A stretch of DNA of 64,000 bases from VRUE01 sp963717375 (GCA_963717375.1 OY970329.1:1984001-2048000), one strand, 5' to 3'. Positions 7,158 through 15,545 are shown, counted from the stretch's first letter. Notes: a model not told the origin generated them from the letters alone. Program-made: numbers and translations.

Positions 7158-8459
7158 ATGACTGAAGACGCCTCGAAGACCGTGGTGATGAAGTTCGGCG
7201 GCACGTCGGTTGCCGGTGCCGAGCAGATCAAGCGCGCGGCGCGGCGGATCGTCGCTGCTCGCGAGGCCGGCAACCGCGCCGTCGCGGTGCTCTCGGCGCG
7301 GGGCAAGACCACCGACGAGCTGGTCGCCCAGGCGCTTGAGATCTCCGACCGGCCCGACTCGCGGGAGATGGACATGCTGCTCTCCACCGGCGAGCGGATC
7401 TCCTGCGCGCTCTGCGCGATGGCGATCCACGACATGGGCCACAAGGCGATCTCGCTGACGGGATCCCAGGCCGGCATCGTCACCGACTCCTCGCATACCA
7501 AGGCACGGATCATCGACGTCCGCGCCGATCGCATCCGCGAGGCGCTCGACGAGGACAGGATCGTGCTCGTCGCCGGCTTCCAGGGCGTCTCGACCGACAG
7601 CCAGGACGTGACCACGCTTGGTCGCGGCGGCTCCGACACCACCGCGGTGGCGCTGGCGGCGGCGCTGGGCGCGGACGTCTGCGAGATCTACACCGACGTC
7701 GCCGGGGTCTTCAGCGCCGACCCCCGGATCGTCCCCGATGCCCGCAAGCTCTCGGTCGCCTCCTACGAGGAGACGCTGGAGATGGCCGCTTCCGGTGCCC
7801 GGGTGCTGCAGCTGCGCTCGGTCGAGTACGCCCGCAACCACGGCGTCCGCATCCACTGCCGCAGCAGTTTCGAAGACGGCCCCGGTACCCTCGTCGTGAC
7901 CGAAGACGAGGCGGAGCAGGAGAGCGTGGAGCAACCTTTCGTAACAGCCGTGACCCACACCGACAACGAGGCGCGCGTGACGCTGATCGGCATTCGCGAC
8001 GAGCCCGGCGTCGCCGGCGAGATCTTCACCGCGCTCGCCGATGCCGGCATCAACGTCGACGTGATCATTCAGAACGAGCCGGTGCGCCCGGACGAGCTGG
8101 CCGACCTCTCCTTCACCATCGATCGCTCCGAGCTGATTACCGCGACCGACGCGATCGCGGCTCTCGGCGGGGTCAGCCAGGGCGTGCGCACCGATGACCG
8201 GATCGGCAAGGTCTCGATCATCGGCGCCGGCATGCGCTCCCACCCCGGCGTCGCCGCCAAGGTCTTCGAGGTCCTCGGCGCGGAGCGGATCAACATCGAG
8301 ATGATCTCGACCTCGCCGATCAAGATCTCGTGCGTGATCTCGGCCGATCGCGTTCCCGAGGCCGTGCGGGTGCTGCACCAGGCCTTCGAGCTGGGCGCGG
8401 ACGCTGTGCGTCCCGAAGACCCGGCCGGCGCCGAGCACCGCCCGACGATCAGCGGCTAG
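7158..8459 (+). CDS. lysC: Aspartate kinase
   Basis: 433 residues; phosphorylates aspartate, the first step to lysine, threonine, methionine and diaminopimelate. The kinase domain runs from VVMKFGGTSVAG through LSTGERIS and TLGRGGSDTTAVALA to LRSVEYARNHGV (about 1-235). Two ACT regulatory domains follow (about 265-340 and 345-420, with VTLIGIRDEPGVAGEIF and VSIIGAGMRSHPGVAAKVF). The ATG at 7158 lies nine bases after TATCCT (7143-7148), fitting a leaderless promoter. A likely internal start for a separate regulatory subunit is listed at 7926. asd lies downstream, but a CYTH gene on the opposite strand intervenes, so lysC and asd are not a simple operon. The last 11 bases overlap the convergent CYTH gene. 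Confidence 0.97.
   Translation: MTEDASKTVVMKFGGTSVAGAEQIKRAARRIVAAREAGNRAVAVLSARGKTTDELVAQALEISDRPDSREMDMLLSTGERISCALCAMAIHDMGHKAISLTGSQAGIVTDSSHTKARIIDVRADRIREALDEDRIVLVAGFQGVSTDSQDVTTLGRGGSDTTAVALAAALGADVCEIYTDVAGVFSADPRIVPDARKLSVASYEETLEMAASGARVLQLRSVEYARNHGVRIHCRSSFEDGPGTLVVTEDEAEQESVEQPFVTAVTHTDNEARVTLIGIRDEPGVAGEIFTALADAGINVDVIIQNEPVRPDELADLSFTIDRSELITATDAIAALGGVSQGVRTDDRIGKVSIIGAGMRSHPGVAAKVFEVLGAERINIEMISTSPIKISCVISADRVPEAVRVLHQAFELGADAVRPEDPAGAEHRPTISG
7926..8459 (+). other. Internal start of lysC giving a beta (ACT-only) subunit
   Basis: Codon 257 of lysC is GTG, preceded by a strong Shine-Dalgarno-like CAGGAGA at 7917-7923. Starting here yields a 177-residue product holding only the two ACT domains. 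Many actinobacterial aspartate kinases are alpha2beta2 enzymes whose beta subunit is translated from an in-frame internal start at almost the same place (about residue 250 in Corynebacterium). The strong ribosome site inside a gene whose own start has none is the supporting observation. Confidence 0.6.
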
Positions 8460-8973
8460 CCGAGACCAGATCGCAGTAGCTGCCGGCGACGAGGTCGCGC
8501 CGGTCGATCCCGAACTCTCCTCGCAGGGCCTCGACCTTCTGTTGCTCCACCGAAAGGTCTGAGTCGGTAGGGGCGACCGCCTCGAACTCGATGAAGCTAC
8601 CCAGGGCCTTGACCTGGTCGAGGTGGATGCGCACTCCCTCGTAAAGGAAGAGCCGGCGCTCCTTCTCGACCACCGCTTTGATTCCGAGGTTGTCGCTCAG
8701 GGCCGAGACCATCTCTTCGGCCTGCTCCACCTCGAGGATTCGGTAGCGGCTCTCCCGCTGACCGGATTCGTCGGCTCGCAGGTAGGAGATGAGCTGCGGC
8801 TTCGCCTCGCTTTCCTCGCGCAGCTTGAGGCGTCCGCTGGGCACCTCGAAATAGGTGTCGCGCTGGACGAGAAAGCCCTGCTCTTCAGCGCCGAGGCTCG
8901 CGCAGACGGCCAGCGATCGAGCTGGATCGGGATCCCTTGCCTTCAGCTCGATATTGCGGCGCGGCCCCGGGAT
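8449..8973 (-). CDS. CYTH-domain protein (class IV adenylate cyclase-like), non-standard start
   Basis: About 174 residues of a CYTH (triphosphate tunnel metalloenzyme) protein. The N-terminal strand NIELKAR, normally at the very beginning of the family, is encoded at about 8955-8935, followed by RDPDPARSLAVCASLG, QRDTYFEVPSGRLKLRE and ESRYRILEV. No ATG, GTG or TTG lies between the in-frame TAG at 8987-8985 and this motif. The best-placed codon is ATC at 8973, six bases after TAGGCT (8985-8980), a good -10 box. A GTG at 8844 would remove the essential first strand. So either a rare ATC start is used or the sequence has an error. Function could be cyclic AMP synthesis or tripolyphosphate hydrolysis. 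It is divergent from asd and overlaps the end of lysC by 11 bases. Confidence 0.75.
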   Translation of the reverse strand: MPGPRRNIELKARDPDPARSLAVCASLGAEEQGFLVQRDTYFEVPSGRLKLREESEAKPQLISYLRADESGQRESRYRILEVEQAEEMVSALSDNLGIKAVVEKERRLFLYEGVRIHLDQVKALGSFIEFEAVAPTDSDLSVEQQKVEALRGEFGIDRRDLVAGSYCDLVSASR

Positions 8974-9031
8974 GCGATTAGCCTATCCAGCGAGCAGCCC
9001 GCGCCCGAATGGCTTCGTCATACTCGGATTA

Positions 9032-10072
9032 ATGGCAGGCGATGGCTACAAGGTGGGGGTGCTGGGCGCCACGGGCGCGGTCGGCTCAACCATCCTCGAG
9101 GTGCTCGCCGAACGCGACTTTCCGGCCGCCGAGGTCGTTCCCTTTGCCTCGGAGCGCTCGGCCGGGCGCAAGCTCGACTGGAACGGCGCGGCGATCGAGT
9201 GCCGGCCGCTGAGCTCGGAGACGATCCAGGGGCTTGACGTCGTGCTCTCCTCGGCCGGCGGCGCGGTCAGCGCCGAGTGGGCGCCGCAGCTGGTCGAGGC
9301 TGGCGCGGTCGTCGTCGACAACACCAGCTACTGGCGCATGCACGAGGACGTGCCGCTGGTCGTCGCCGGGGTAAACCCGGAGGCCGCCGACGCGCACAAA
9401 GGCATCGTCGCCAACCCCAACTGCACGACGATGGTGGCGATGATGGCGCTGGCGCCGATCCACCGCGCGGTCGGCCTCGAGCGCCTCGTCGTCTCCACCT
9501 ACCAGGCAGTTTCCGGCACCGGCCAGCGCGCGATCGAGGAGCTGCAAGCGCAGTCGCGGGCGGTCCTGGCCGGCGAGGAGGTGCCGCCACCGGCGATCTA
9601 CCCACACCGGATCGCCTTCAACGTGCTGCCTCAGGTCGAGGTCTTCAAGGACGGCGACGACTACACGACCGAGGAGCGCAAGGTGATGGCGGAGACGCGC
9701 AAGATCCTCGCCATCGGCGATGAGGTGGCGATCTCCGCCACCTGCGCCCGCGTCCCCGTCGTCAGCGGCCACTCGGAGTCGGTCAACGTCCGCACCCGTG
9801 AGGACCTCTCGCCGGAGGACTGCCGGGCCCTGCTCGCCGAGGCCCCGGGCGTGATCGTCGTCGACGACCCCGCCGCCGGCGCCTACCCAATGGCGATCGA
9901 CGCCGCTGGCCAAGACGACGTCCTCGTCGGCCGCATCCGCCGCGACCCCGGCCAGGAGCGCACCCTCAACCTCTGGATCGCCGGAGACAACCTGCGCAAG
10001 GGCGCCGCCACCAACGCGGTCCAGGTCGCAGAGCTGTTGATCGAGCGGAACCTGCTGAATCACGGCGAATAG
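9032..10072 (+). CDS. asd: Aspartate-semialdehyde dehydrogenase
   Basis: 346 residues. Catalyses NADPH-dependent reduction of aspartyl phosphate to aspartate semialdehyde, the step after LysC. The N-terminal Rossmann motif is VGVLGATGAVGSTILEVL. The catalytic cysteine lies in VANPNCTTMVAMMAL. The active-site glutamine region is STYQAVSGTGQRAI, and the C-terminal ARVPVVSGHSESV is typical of the family. Although the frame is open to 8855, the family starts at about the ATG at 9032. A CATACT box seven bases upstream (9019-9024) could be a weak -10. The antiporter gene follows after six bases, so the two are probably co-transcribed. Confidence 0.96.
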   Translation: MAGDGYKVGVLGATGAVGSTILEVLAERDFPAAEVVPFASERSAGRKLDWNGAAIECRPLSSETIQGLDVVLSSAGGAVSAEWAPQLVEAGAVVVDNTSYWRMHEDVPLVVAGVNPEAADAHKGIVANPNCTTMVAMMALAPIHRAVGLERLVVSTYQAVSGTGQRAIEELQAQSRAVLAGEEVPPPAIYPHRIAFNVLPQVEVFKDGDDYTTEERKVMAETRKILAIGDEVAISATCARVPVVSGHSESVNVRTREDLSPEDCRALLAEAPGVIVVDDPAAGAYPMAIDAAGQDDVLVGRIRRDPGQERTLNLWIAGDNLRKGAATNAVQVAELLIERNLLNHGE

Positions 10073-10078
10073 CCCTTA

Positions 10079-11284
10079 ATGGGCATCGGCTTCGGCGACG
10101 CTGTTCTGATCTTCGGCGGGCTGCTGACCTTGGTCGCGGCCCTCTCTGGGGTGATGAAGGGCACCGTGCTCTCGGCCTCGGTCCTTTCGGTGGCGCTGGG
10201 AGTTCTGCTCGCGGCGATCGGCGTGGTCGACATCGACGCCAAGAGCGAGTCGATCGTTGAGCTGGTCGAGCTGGCGCTGATCCTCACCCTCTTCTCCGAC
10301 GGGATGTTCGTCGAGCGCGAGCTGTTGCGCCGGCACTGGAGCCCGGTGGCCCGGGCCCTGGCGATCGCGATGCCGATCACGATGGCGCTGCTCGGGCTGG
10401 CCGCCAAGGCGCTTTTCCCCGATCTCAGCTGGGCAGAGGCGCTGCTGCTGGCGGCGGTGCTCTCGCCGACCGACCCGGTCGTCACCTCGGCCGTGGTGAC
10501 TTCGCGGATCGTGCCGGCCTCCGTCCGCCACACGCTCAACCTCGAGTCTGGGCTCAACGACGGCCTCGCCCTGCCCTTTGTCCTCTTCTTCCTCGTCCTC
10601 GCCGGCCCAGGCGGCGATCCCGGCGGCGAAGCAGCGAAGTTGGTCGGCGAGGCGCTCTTCGGCGCCGCGGTTGGCGTCGGGCTCGGGACGCTCGGCGGCC
10701 GCCTTCATCACCACCTGCCCGGTGGTGGCCTCACCGCCCGCTACGAGGGGATCTACGCGGTGGGCATCGCCCTCTTCGCCTTCGGCCTCGCCGAAGTGAC
10801 GATCGGCAATGGACTGATCGCAGCCTTTGTCTGCGGCATCGCGATGGCAGCGACCGAGCGCGACGTACCGGAGGGCTTCGTCGAGTTCGCCGAGAACGCC
10901 AGCGCGATCCTGCAGGTCCTCACCTTCTTCGTCTTCGGTGCCCTGATCGTCGCCACCGGCTTCCACCACAGCGTTCCGCCACTGATCCTCTTCGTCGTCT
11001 TCGCCCTGATCGTCGCCCGTCCGCTGGCGGTAATGCTCTCCTTCGTCAAAACCGGAATTCCACGCCCCCAGAAGCTCTTCATGGCCTGGTTCGGCCCCAA
11101 GGGCGTCGCCTCGATGCTCTTCGCCCTCTTCGTCCTCAAGTCCGACGTCGGCGAAGCCAACCTGATCTTCGACATAGCCTCAATAGCGATCATCGCCTCA
11201 ATCGCGGCCCACGGCCTGACCGACACCGTGGGCGCCCAATGGCTAGCCCGCCGGGTTGGGCTCTCGAAGGATTCTCAGGCCTGA
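10079..11284 (+). CDS. Cation:proton antiporter (CPA1/NhaP type)
   Basis: 401 residues with about twelve hydrophobic segments; it exchanges Na+ or K+ for protons at the inner membrane. Family features include the LADFAL-like stretch LILTLFSDGMFVE, the core LLLAAVLSPTDPVVTSAVV containing the transport Asp, NLESGLNDGLALPFVLFF with its Asn-Asp region, and the basic PRPQKLFMAWFGPKGVASML near the end. These match the CPA1 group (NhaP/NHE-like). The start is six bases after the asd stop and has no clear ribosome site, suggesting reinitiation. No C-terminal regulatory TrkA domain is present. The cation cannot be told from sequence. Confidence 0.88.
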   Translation: MGIGFGDAVLIFGGLLTLVAALSGVMKGTVLSASVLSVALGVLLAAIGVVDIDAKSESIVELVELALILTLFSDGMFVERELLRRHWSPVARALAIAMPITMALLGLAAKALFPDLSWAEALLLAAVLSPTDPVVTSAVVTSRIVPASVRHTLNLESGLNDGLALPFVLFFLVLAGPGGDPGGEAAKLVGEALFGAAVGVGLGTLGGRLHHHLPGGGLTARYEGIYAVGIALFAFGLAEVTIGNGLIAAFVCGIAMAATERDVPEGFVEFAENASAILQVLTFFVFGALIVATGFHHSVPPLILFVVFALIVARPLAVMLSFVKTGIPRPQKLFMAWFGPKGVASMLFALFVLKSDVGEANLIFDIASIAIIASIAAHGLTDTVGAQWLARRVGLSKDSQA

Positions 11285-11354
11285 GATCTTTGCCGATTCG
11301 TTCGTCGCACTGCCCCACTACTCGTAACGTTTTGTCCGCTAATGTGAGACGGGC

Positions 11355-11534
11355 ATGGAGAAATGGGAGCAAGCCCAAATCGATCGCCTGGAGAAGCGCG
11401 TCGACCAGCTAGAGCACAAGAACTGGGAACGCTCGCTCTTCACCTTCCGCCTGATCATTTGCGGCTACGCAGCGGCCTTCATCGCTCTCGCGATCACGGC
11501 AATTGCGCTCGGCGCCTCACACTCAGGCCACTGA
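11355..11534 (+). CDS. 59-residue coiled-coil membrane protein
   Basis: An ATG at 11355 opens 59 codons ending with TGA at 11532-11534. Residues about 1-26 (MEKWEQAQIDRLEKRVDQLE) form a charged heptad-like coiled coil, and about 29-52 (FTFRLIICGYAAAFIALAIT) one membrane helix, ending in a short His-containing tail. The start is supported by TAATGT (11340-11345) nine bases upstream, a leaderless-type promoter separate from the antiporter. Function is unknown. Amphipathic helix plus one anchor resembles small membrane adaptor or stress peptides, but that is only analogy. Confidence 0.6.
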   Translation: MEKWEQAQIDRLEKRVDQLEHKNWERSLFTFRLIICGYAAAFIALAITAIALGASHSGH

Positions 11535-11626
11535 ACGCTCTCGGATCCCCCGGCTTTGAGCTCCGAGAGCCAGTGGGCTCGGGATCCACGGGGTGTCTTC
11601 GGCCTGATCCGCCTCTGAACTGGGAA

Positions 11627-11696
11627 GGGCGAGTGGCCCTGGGTCGCCGGACACTCAAGCGCGAAGCGCTGTCCGCCGACCCAGGGCCACTCGCCC
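11627..11696. terminator. Long hairpin between convergent genes
   Basis: Two perfect 20-base arms (GGGCGAGTGGCCCTGGGTCG at 11627-11646 and its complement at 11677-11696). Beyond one mismatch the stem continues with CGGACA/TGTCCG and closes with AGCGC-GAA-GCGCT, so the whole 70 bases fold into one hairpin. No T-run follows. It lies between the small membrane gene and the convergent sdhE-like gene, and probably acts as a bidirectional terminator. The rest of 11535-11718 shows no gene. Confidence 0.7.
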
Positions 11697-11718
11697 ACCA
11701 CCGCTCAAGTCGTATGGA

Positions 11719-12630
11719 TCAGGCAGGAACCGCAGCGAGGCGCTCCTCGACCCAACCGGTCGAGGCGATGTGCTTGCTCATGCCGAGCTGCTTCGGCTCG
11801 GCGCCAAGCGCCAGGCCGACCAACTGGGGGAGATGCAGGACGGCGAGGCCGAGGTCGCGGTTGACGACCTTGGCCGCCTCGGGCTGCTGCATGTCGAGGT
11901 TGAGATGGCAGAGCGGGCAGGGCGTGACCAGGCAGTCGGCGCCGGCGTCGATCGCGTCGCCGACGTGGGTGCCGGCCTGGCGCAGCGAGGTGTCGCGGTT
12001 CATCGTGATCACCGGGAAGCCGCAGCACTTGCGGGCGCCGTCGTACTCGACGACCTGACCGCCGAGCGCCTCGATCACCTTCTCCAGGTAGATGTCGCGA
12101 TCGGGGTGCTCGTCGTAGCCGAGCCGCTCCTTCGGGCGCACCACGTAGCAGCCGTAAAAAGGACCGACCCGCAGGCCGGAGAGCGGCCGCTTGACCTGCT
12201 CGGCGAGGCGGTCGAGGCCGTAGTCCTCGACCAGCAGCCAGAGGAAGTTCTTGTTGGTGAAGCCGTCCTTGTCCTTCTCGTAGGCGAGGCCCTGGCCGCT
12301 CAGCACCTCGTTGATGTGAGCGCGGTAGGAGGAGTCGGCGTCGAGCCGCTGCTGGCACTCGGACTGGGCGCCCTGGCAGGTCGAGCAGATGTTCATCATC
12401 GCCAGCCCGGTCTGCTGGGCGAGGGCGAAGGTGCGGGCGTTGAGCGTGTCGGCGAGCTCCTGGTTGTGCTCGGCGATCACGCCGGCACCGCAGCAGTTGG
12501 CGCGGTCGAGTTCGACCAGCTCGATGCCGAGCTTCTCGGCGACGAAGGCCATCGAGCCGTGTAGCTCGCTGGTGAAGCCGCGCGAGACGCAGCCGGGCCA
12601 GTAGGCCACCTTGATCTGGCCGTCGCTCAT
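11719..12630 (-). CDS. HdrB-like CCG-domain subunit of succinate dehydrogenase (SdhE type)
   Basis: 303 residues with two CCG (cysteine-rich) domains. The first runs from YWPGCVSRG through ANCCGAGV to ICSTCQG; the second from YGCYVV through RKCCGFPV to PCPLCHLNL. These bind iron-sulfur clusters in HdrB and in the third subunit of type-E succinate:quinone and thiol:fumarate reductases. It probably replaces the usual haem/quinone membrane anchor and passes electrons to quinone. The ATG at 12630 shares a base with the sdhB stop (TGATG) and has AAAGGAG seven bases upstream; the GTG at 12633 is less likely. No membrane helices are seen. It is the last gene of sdhA-sdhB-sdhE, before a hairpin. Confidence 0.85.
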   Translation of the reverse strand: MSDGQIKVAYWPGCVSRGFTSELHGSMAFVAEKLGIELVELDRANCCGAGVIAEHNQELADTLNARTFALAQQTGLAMMNICSTCQGAQSECQQRLDADSSYRAHINEVLSGQGLAYEKDKDGFTNKNFLWLLVEDYGLDRLAEQVKRPLSGLRVGPFYGCYVVRPKERLGYDEHPDRDIYLEKVIEALGGQVVEYDGARKCCGFPVITMNRDTSLRQAGTHVGDAIDAGADCLVTPCPLCHLNLDMQQPEAAKVVNRDLGLAVLHLPQLVGLALGAEPKQLGMSKHIASTGWVEERLAAVPA

Positions 12631-13811
12631 CACGACTCTCCTTTTGTCGTATCCGCGGCCGAGGCCGCCTCCGCCGTAAAGGCCTCGTCTGTCATCTCAT
12701 CGGGCTCGGGTTCGACGAAGTCCTCGTCCTCGCCCTTGATGTAGATGTTGAATTCCTCGCGGTGCTCCTCGGCGTGCTTGTAGATCGCTTTGACCTCGTC
12801 CTGGGCGCCGCCGGGAAGCTTCGGGTGGATGCCGGGGACCAGCTTTGAGACCGAACGGCCCTTGCCCGTCTTGATCGCGCGCAGCACGGTCGGGATCGAG
12901 CCAAGCAATTCCTTGATCGCCGCCTTGCTCGGTTTCAGCTTGCCTTTGACACCGGGCGCGAAGGACTCCTGCAGCAGCAGGCCCTCGTCCAGGGTCCCCT
13001 TCTTCTCGATGATCTTGACGAAGGCAGCCTCGTGGTTATGGCCGTGGTTGGGATCGTCGATCCCCTCCTCGCCGGCTTTGCGGCGCAGGCGCATGATCTG
13101 GTCCATCGGCGCCACGCCCTTGGGGCAGGCGTCGATGCAGCTGAAGCAGTGAGTGCAGTCGTAGATGCCGTGCGGGTCGTGCGCCAGGTCGTGGAGGCGC
13201 TCCTTGGTCTCGGCGTCGCGCGGATCGCCGACGAAGCGGTAGGCCTTGGCCAGCGCCGCCGGGCCGATGAAGTCGGGGTCGGCTTCCATCGAGAGGCAGG
13301 AGGAGACGCAGGCGCCGCACTGGATGCAGGCCATCGACTGGGTGATGTCGATCATCGACTCGGGCTCGACCACGTACTCGCGCTCGGGAGCCTCGCCGTG
13401 GGGCAGCAGCCAGGGGGTGACGCGGCGGATCTTGGTCCAGTGCGTCGACTCCATGTCGGTGACGAGGTCCTTGATCACTGGCATGTTGCCCATCGGCTCG
13501 ACCACGATCGGGGCGTCGCCGCTGCCGTTCCCGGCGATGCTCGCTTTCTTGTTCGCGAGCTCCTGGGCCTCGCCGATCTGGGTCTTGCAACCGAGGCCGG
13601 ACTGGCCGTTGATCTTCATCCCGCAGGAGCCGCAGATCGCCGCCTTGCAGGAACAGCGCACGGTCAGCGAGCCATCGTCGCGGTCTTTCGCCTGGAGGAT
13701 GCCGTCGAGGACCGCGAGCGAGGGATCGAGCTCGACTTTGAACTCCTCCCAGTAGGGGCCCTCGCCGCTCTCGGGCTGGAAACGGCGGACCTTCAGCGTG
13801 TACTCGGCCAT
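12630..13811 (-). CDS. sdhB: Succinate dehydrogenase iron-sulfur subunit
   Basis: 393 residues. The N-terminal ferredoxin domain has [2Fe-2S] ligands Cys55, Cys60, Cys63 and Cys75 (SCKAAICGSCG, then LGC). The middle domain has two cluster motifs, CIQCGACVSSC and CTHCFSCIDACPKG. It carries electrons from the SdhA flavin to the HdrB-like subunit. About 120 residues follow the last cluster motif, an acidic, lysine-rich extension making it clearly longer than the usual 230-260 residue SdhB. The extension may dock the CCG subunit in place of a membrane anchor (inference). The ATG at 13811 overlaps the sdhA TGA by one base, and its own stop overlaps sdhE in the same way. Confidence 0.92.
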   Translation of the reverse strand: MAEYTLKVRRFQPESGEGPYWEEFKVELDPSLAVLDGILQAKDRDDGSLTVRCSCKAAICGSCGMKINGQSGLGCKTQIGEAQELANKKASIAGNGSGDAPIVVEPMGNMPVIKDLVTDMESTHWTKIRRVTPWLLPHGEAPEREYVVEPESMIDITQSMACIQCGACVSSCLSMEADPDFIGPAALAKAYRFVGDPRDAETKERLHDLAHDPHGIYDCTHCFSCIDACPKGVAPMDQIMRLRRKAGEEGIDDPNHGHNHEAAFVKIIEKKGTLDEGLLLQESFAPGVKGKLKPSKAAIKELLGSIPTVLRAIKTGKGRSVSKLVPGIHPKLPGGAQDEVKAIYKHAEEHREEFNIYIKGEDEDFVEPEPDEMTDEAFTAEAASAADTTKGES

Positions 13812-15499
13812 CAGTAAGTCCTCTCTTGCGGTTCCCACTTGGTGATGGTCACCTCTGAGTATGAGATCTCCGGCCCGTCGGCCCCGGCCTGCAGGTCGAT
13901 GTGCTTGAGCCACTCCTCGTCGTTGCGCTCGGGGAAGTCGGTCCTGTACTGGGCGCCGCGGCTCTCCTTGCGCTCGAGCGCGGCGAGGCAGGTGCACTCG
14001 GCGTTGTCGAGCATGTAGCCGAGCTCGATCGCGCCGAGGATGTCCTGGTTGAAGACCGAGCCACGGTCGTCGATGTAGGCGGTCTCAGCCTCCTCCTTGA
14101 GCCGGCGCACGGTCTCCAGTGCCTCCTGGATTCCGGCCTCGTCGCGGAAGACCGCCACTTTGGCGTCCATCACGGTGCCGAGGTCGAGCTTGATCTCGGA
14201 GATGCGGCGGCCGGAGCCCTTCTCGCGGGCGGAGATCGCGGCGATCGTCGCCTCCTCGGCCTCCAGCACCGCTTTCGAGGGCCGCGAGCCCTCGATCCGC
14301 TTGGCGCGGGCAGCGGCGTCGGCGCCTGAACGGCGGCCGAAGATCAGCGTATCGAGCAGCGAGTTGGCGCCGAGCCGGTTGCCGCCGTGGACGGAGACGC
14401 AGGCGGTCTCGCCGGCCGAGTAGAGGCCGGGGATGTCGGTGCGGCCGTCGACGTCGGTCTTGATCCCACCCATCGTGTAGTGGTTGCCGGGCTTGATGTG
14501 GATCGGTTCGCGAGTGATGTCGACACCGGCGAAATCCTGCCCGACGAGGACGATCTCGCGCAGCGCCTCGTGCACGCGCTTCTTCGGCACCACGGTGATG
14601 TCGAGCGCGACGGTGCCGTCGGGGAAGCCGCGACCCTCGTTGATCTCGGTCTGCTCGGCGCGCGAAACGACGTCGCGCGAGGCCAGCTCCATCTTGTTCG
14701 GCGCGTACTTCTCCATGAACCGTTCGCCGTTCTTGTTGAGCAGGTGGGCGCCCTCGCCGCGGGCACCCTCGGTGATCAGGAAGCCCTTGCCCGCCAGCGT
14801 CGTCGGGTGGTACTGGATCATCTCCATGTCCATCAGCTTCGCCCCGACGCGGTAGGCCATCGCGATCCCGTCGCCGGTGCAGATCAGCGCGTTGGTGGTC
14901 GGCTTCCAGACCTGGCCGTTACCGCCGCAAGCGAGGATCACCGACTTGGCCCGGAAGAGCTGCATCGAGCCATCGGCGATGTTGCGGGTGACGACGCCGC
15001 AGCACTCGCCCTGCTCGTCCATCGCCAGCGCGGTGCAGAACCACTCCTCGTAACGGGCGACCGAGTCGGCGTGCTTCATCAGCTGCTCGTAGAGCACGTG
15101 CATGATCGCCTGGCCGGTGATGTCGGCGACGTAGTAGGTGCGGGCGGCGGAGGCGCCGCCGAAGGCGCGGGTGCCGAGCTTGCCTTCCTCGTTGCGGTGG
15201 AAGGTGACGCCGAGGTGCTCGAGGTGGAGGATCTCCTCTGGCGCCTCGCGGCACATGATCTCGACCGCGTCCTGGTCGGAGAGGTAGTCGGAGCCCTTGA
15301 TCGTGTCGAAGGCGTGCGACTCCCAGGAGTCGCCGGGGTTGAGCGCCGCGTTGATCCCGCCCTGGGCCGCGTTGGAGTGCGACCGCACGGGGTGGACCTT
15401 GCTGACGATCCCGACCGAAACGCCCTCCTCCGCCGCTGCCAATGCTGCTCTTTGCCCGGCGAGGCCGGCGCCGATCACCAGTACGTCATGAGTAGGCAC
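13811..15499 (-). CDS. sdhA: Succinate dehydrogenase flavoprotein subunit
   Basis: 562 residues. Oxidises succinate to fumarate with covalently bound FAD. Seen: the dinucleotide motif VLVIGAGLAG (7-16), the FAD-linking His41 in RSHSNAAQGGINAAL, the active-site region FGGASAARTYYVADITGQ, ALDITVV, HYTMGGIKTDVDGRTDIPGLYSAGE, and GGNRLGANSLLDTLIFGRRSG. The GTG at 15499 is eight bases after TAGAGT (15513-15508), within the palindrome CTCTATAGAG, suggesting a leaderless promoter. The upstream peptidase is isolated by a terminator, so sdhA begins the sdhABE operon. No cytochrome b anchor gene accompanies it, which points to a type-E complex. Confidence 0.95.
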   Translation of the reverse strand: MPTHDVLVIGAGLAGQRAALAAAEEGVSVGIVSKVHPVRSHSNAAQGGINAALNPGDSWESHAFDTIKGSDYLSDQDAVEIMCREAPEEILHLEHLGVTFHRNEEGKLGTRAFGGASAARTYYVADITGQAIMHVLYEQLMKHADSVARYEEWFCTALAMDEQGECCGVVTRNIADGSMQLFRAKSVILACGGNGQVWKPTTNALICTGDGIAMAYRVGAKLMDMEMIQYHPTTLAGKGFLITEGARGEGAHLLNKNGERFMEKYAPNKMELASRDVVSRAEQTEINEGRGFPDGTVALDITVVPKKRVHEALREIVLVGQDFAGVDITREPIHIKPGNHYTMGGIKTDVDGRTDIPGLYSAGETACVSVHGGNRLGANSLLDTLIFGRRSGADAAARAKRIEGSRPSKAVLEAEEATIAAISAREKGSGRRISEIKLDLGTVMDAKVAVFRDEAGIQEALETVRRLKEEAETAYIDDRGSVFNQDILGAIELGYMLDNAECTCLAALERKESRGAQYRTDFPERNDEEWLKHIDLQAGADGPEISYSEVTITKWEPQERTY

Positions 15500-15521
15500 G
15501 AGCGCGGACTCTATAGAGCCA

Positions 15522-15545
15522 AAATCCGACTTCGCGGTCGGATTT
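15522..15545 (-). terminator. Rho-independent terminator after the M28 peptidase gene
   Basis: On the minus strand, AAATCCGAC, a CGCGAA loop and GTCGGATTT form a nine-bp stem followed by a short T-run (15521). The first bases of the stem overlap the stop codon of the M28 peptidase gene, and the hairpin ends about 22 bases before the sdhA start. It should separate peptidase transcripts from the sdh operon. Confidence 0.75.

Noticed and set aside
5988..8438. 816-codon version of the GAF/HD-GYP gene
   Set aside because: The extra N-terminal part is antisense to lysC and not domain-like; GAF homology begins near the ATG at 7097.
6051..8459. 802-codon version of lysC starting inside the GAF/HD-GYP gene
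   Set aside because: Everything before 7158 is antisense to the neighbour; the kinase motif begins a few residues after 7158, which has a TANNNT box.
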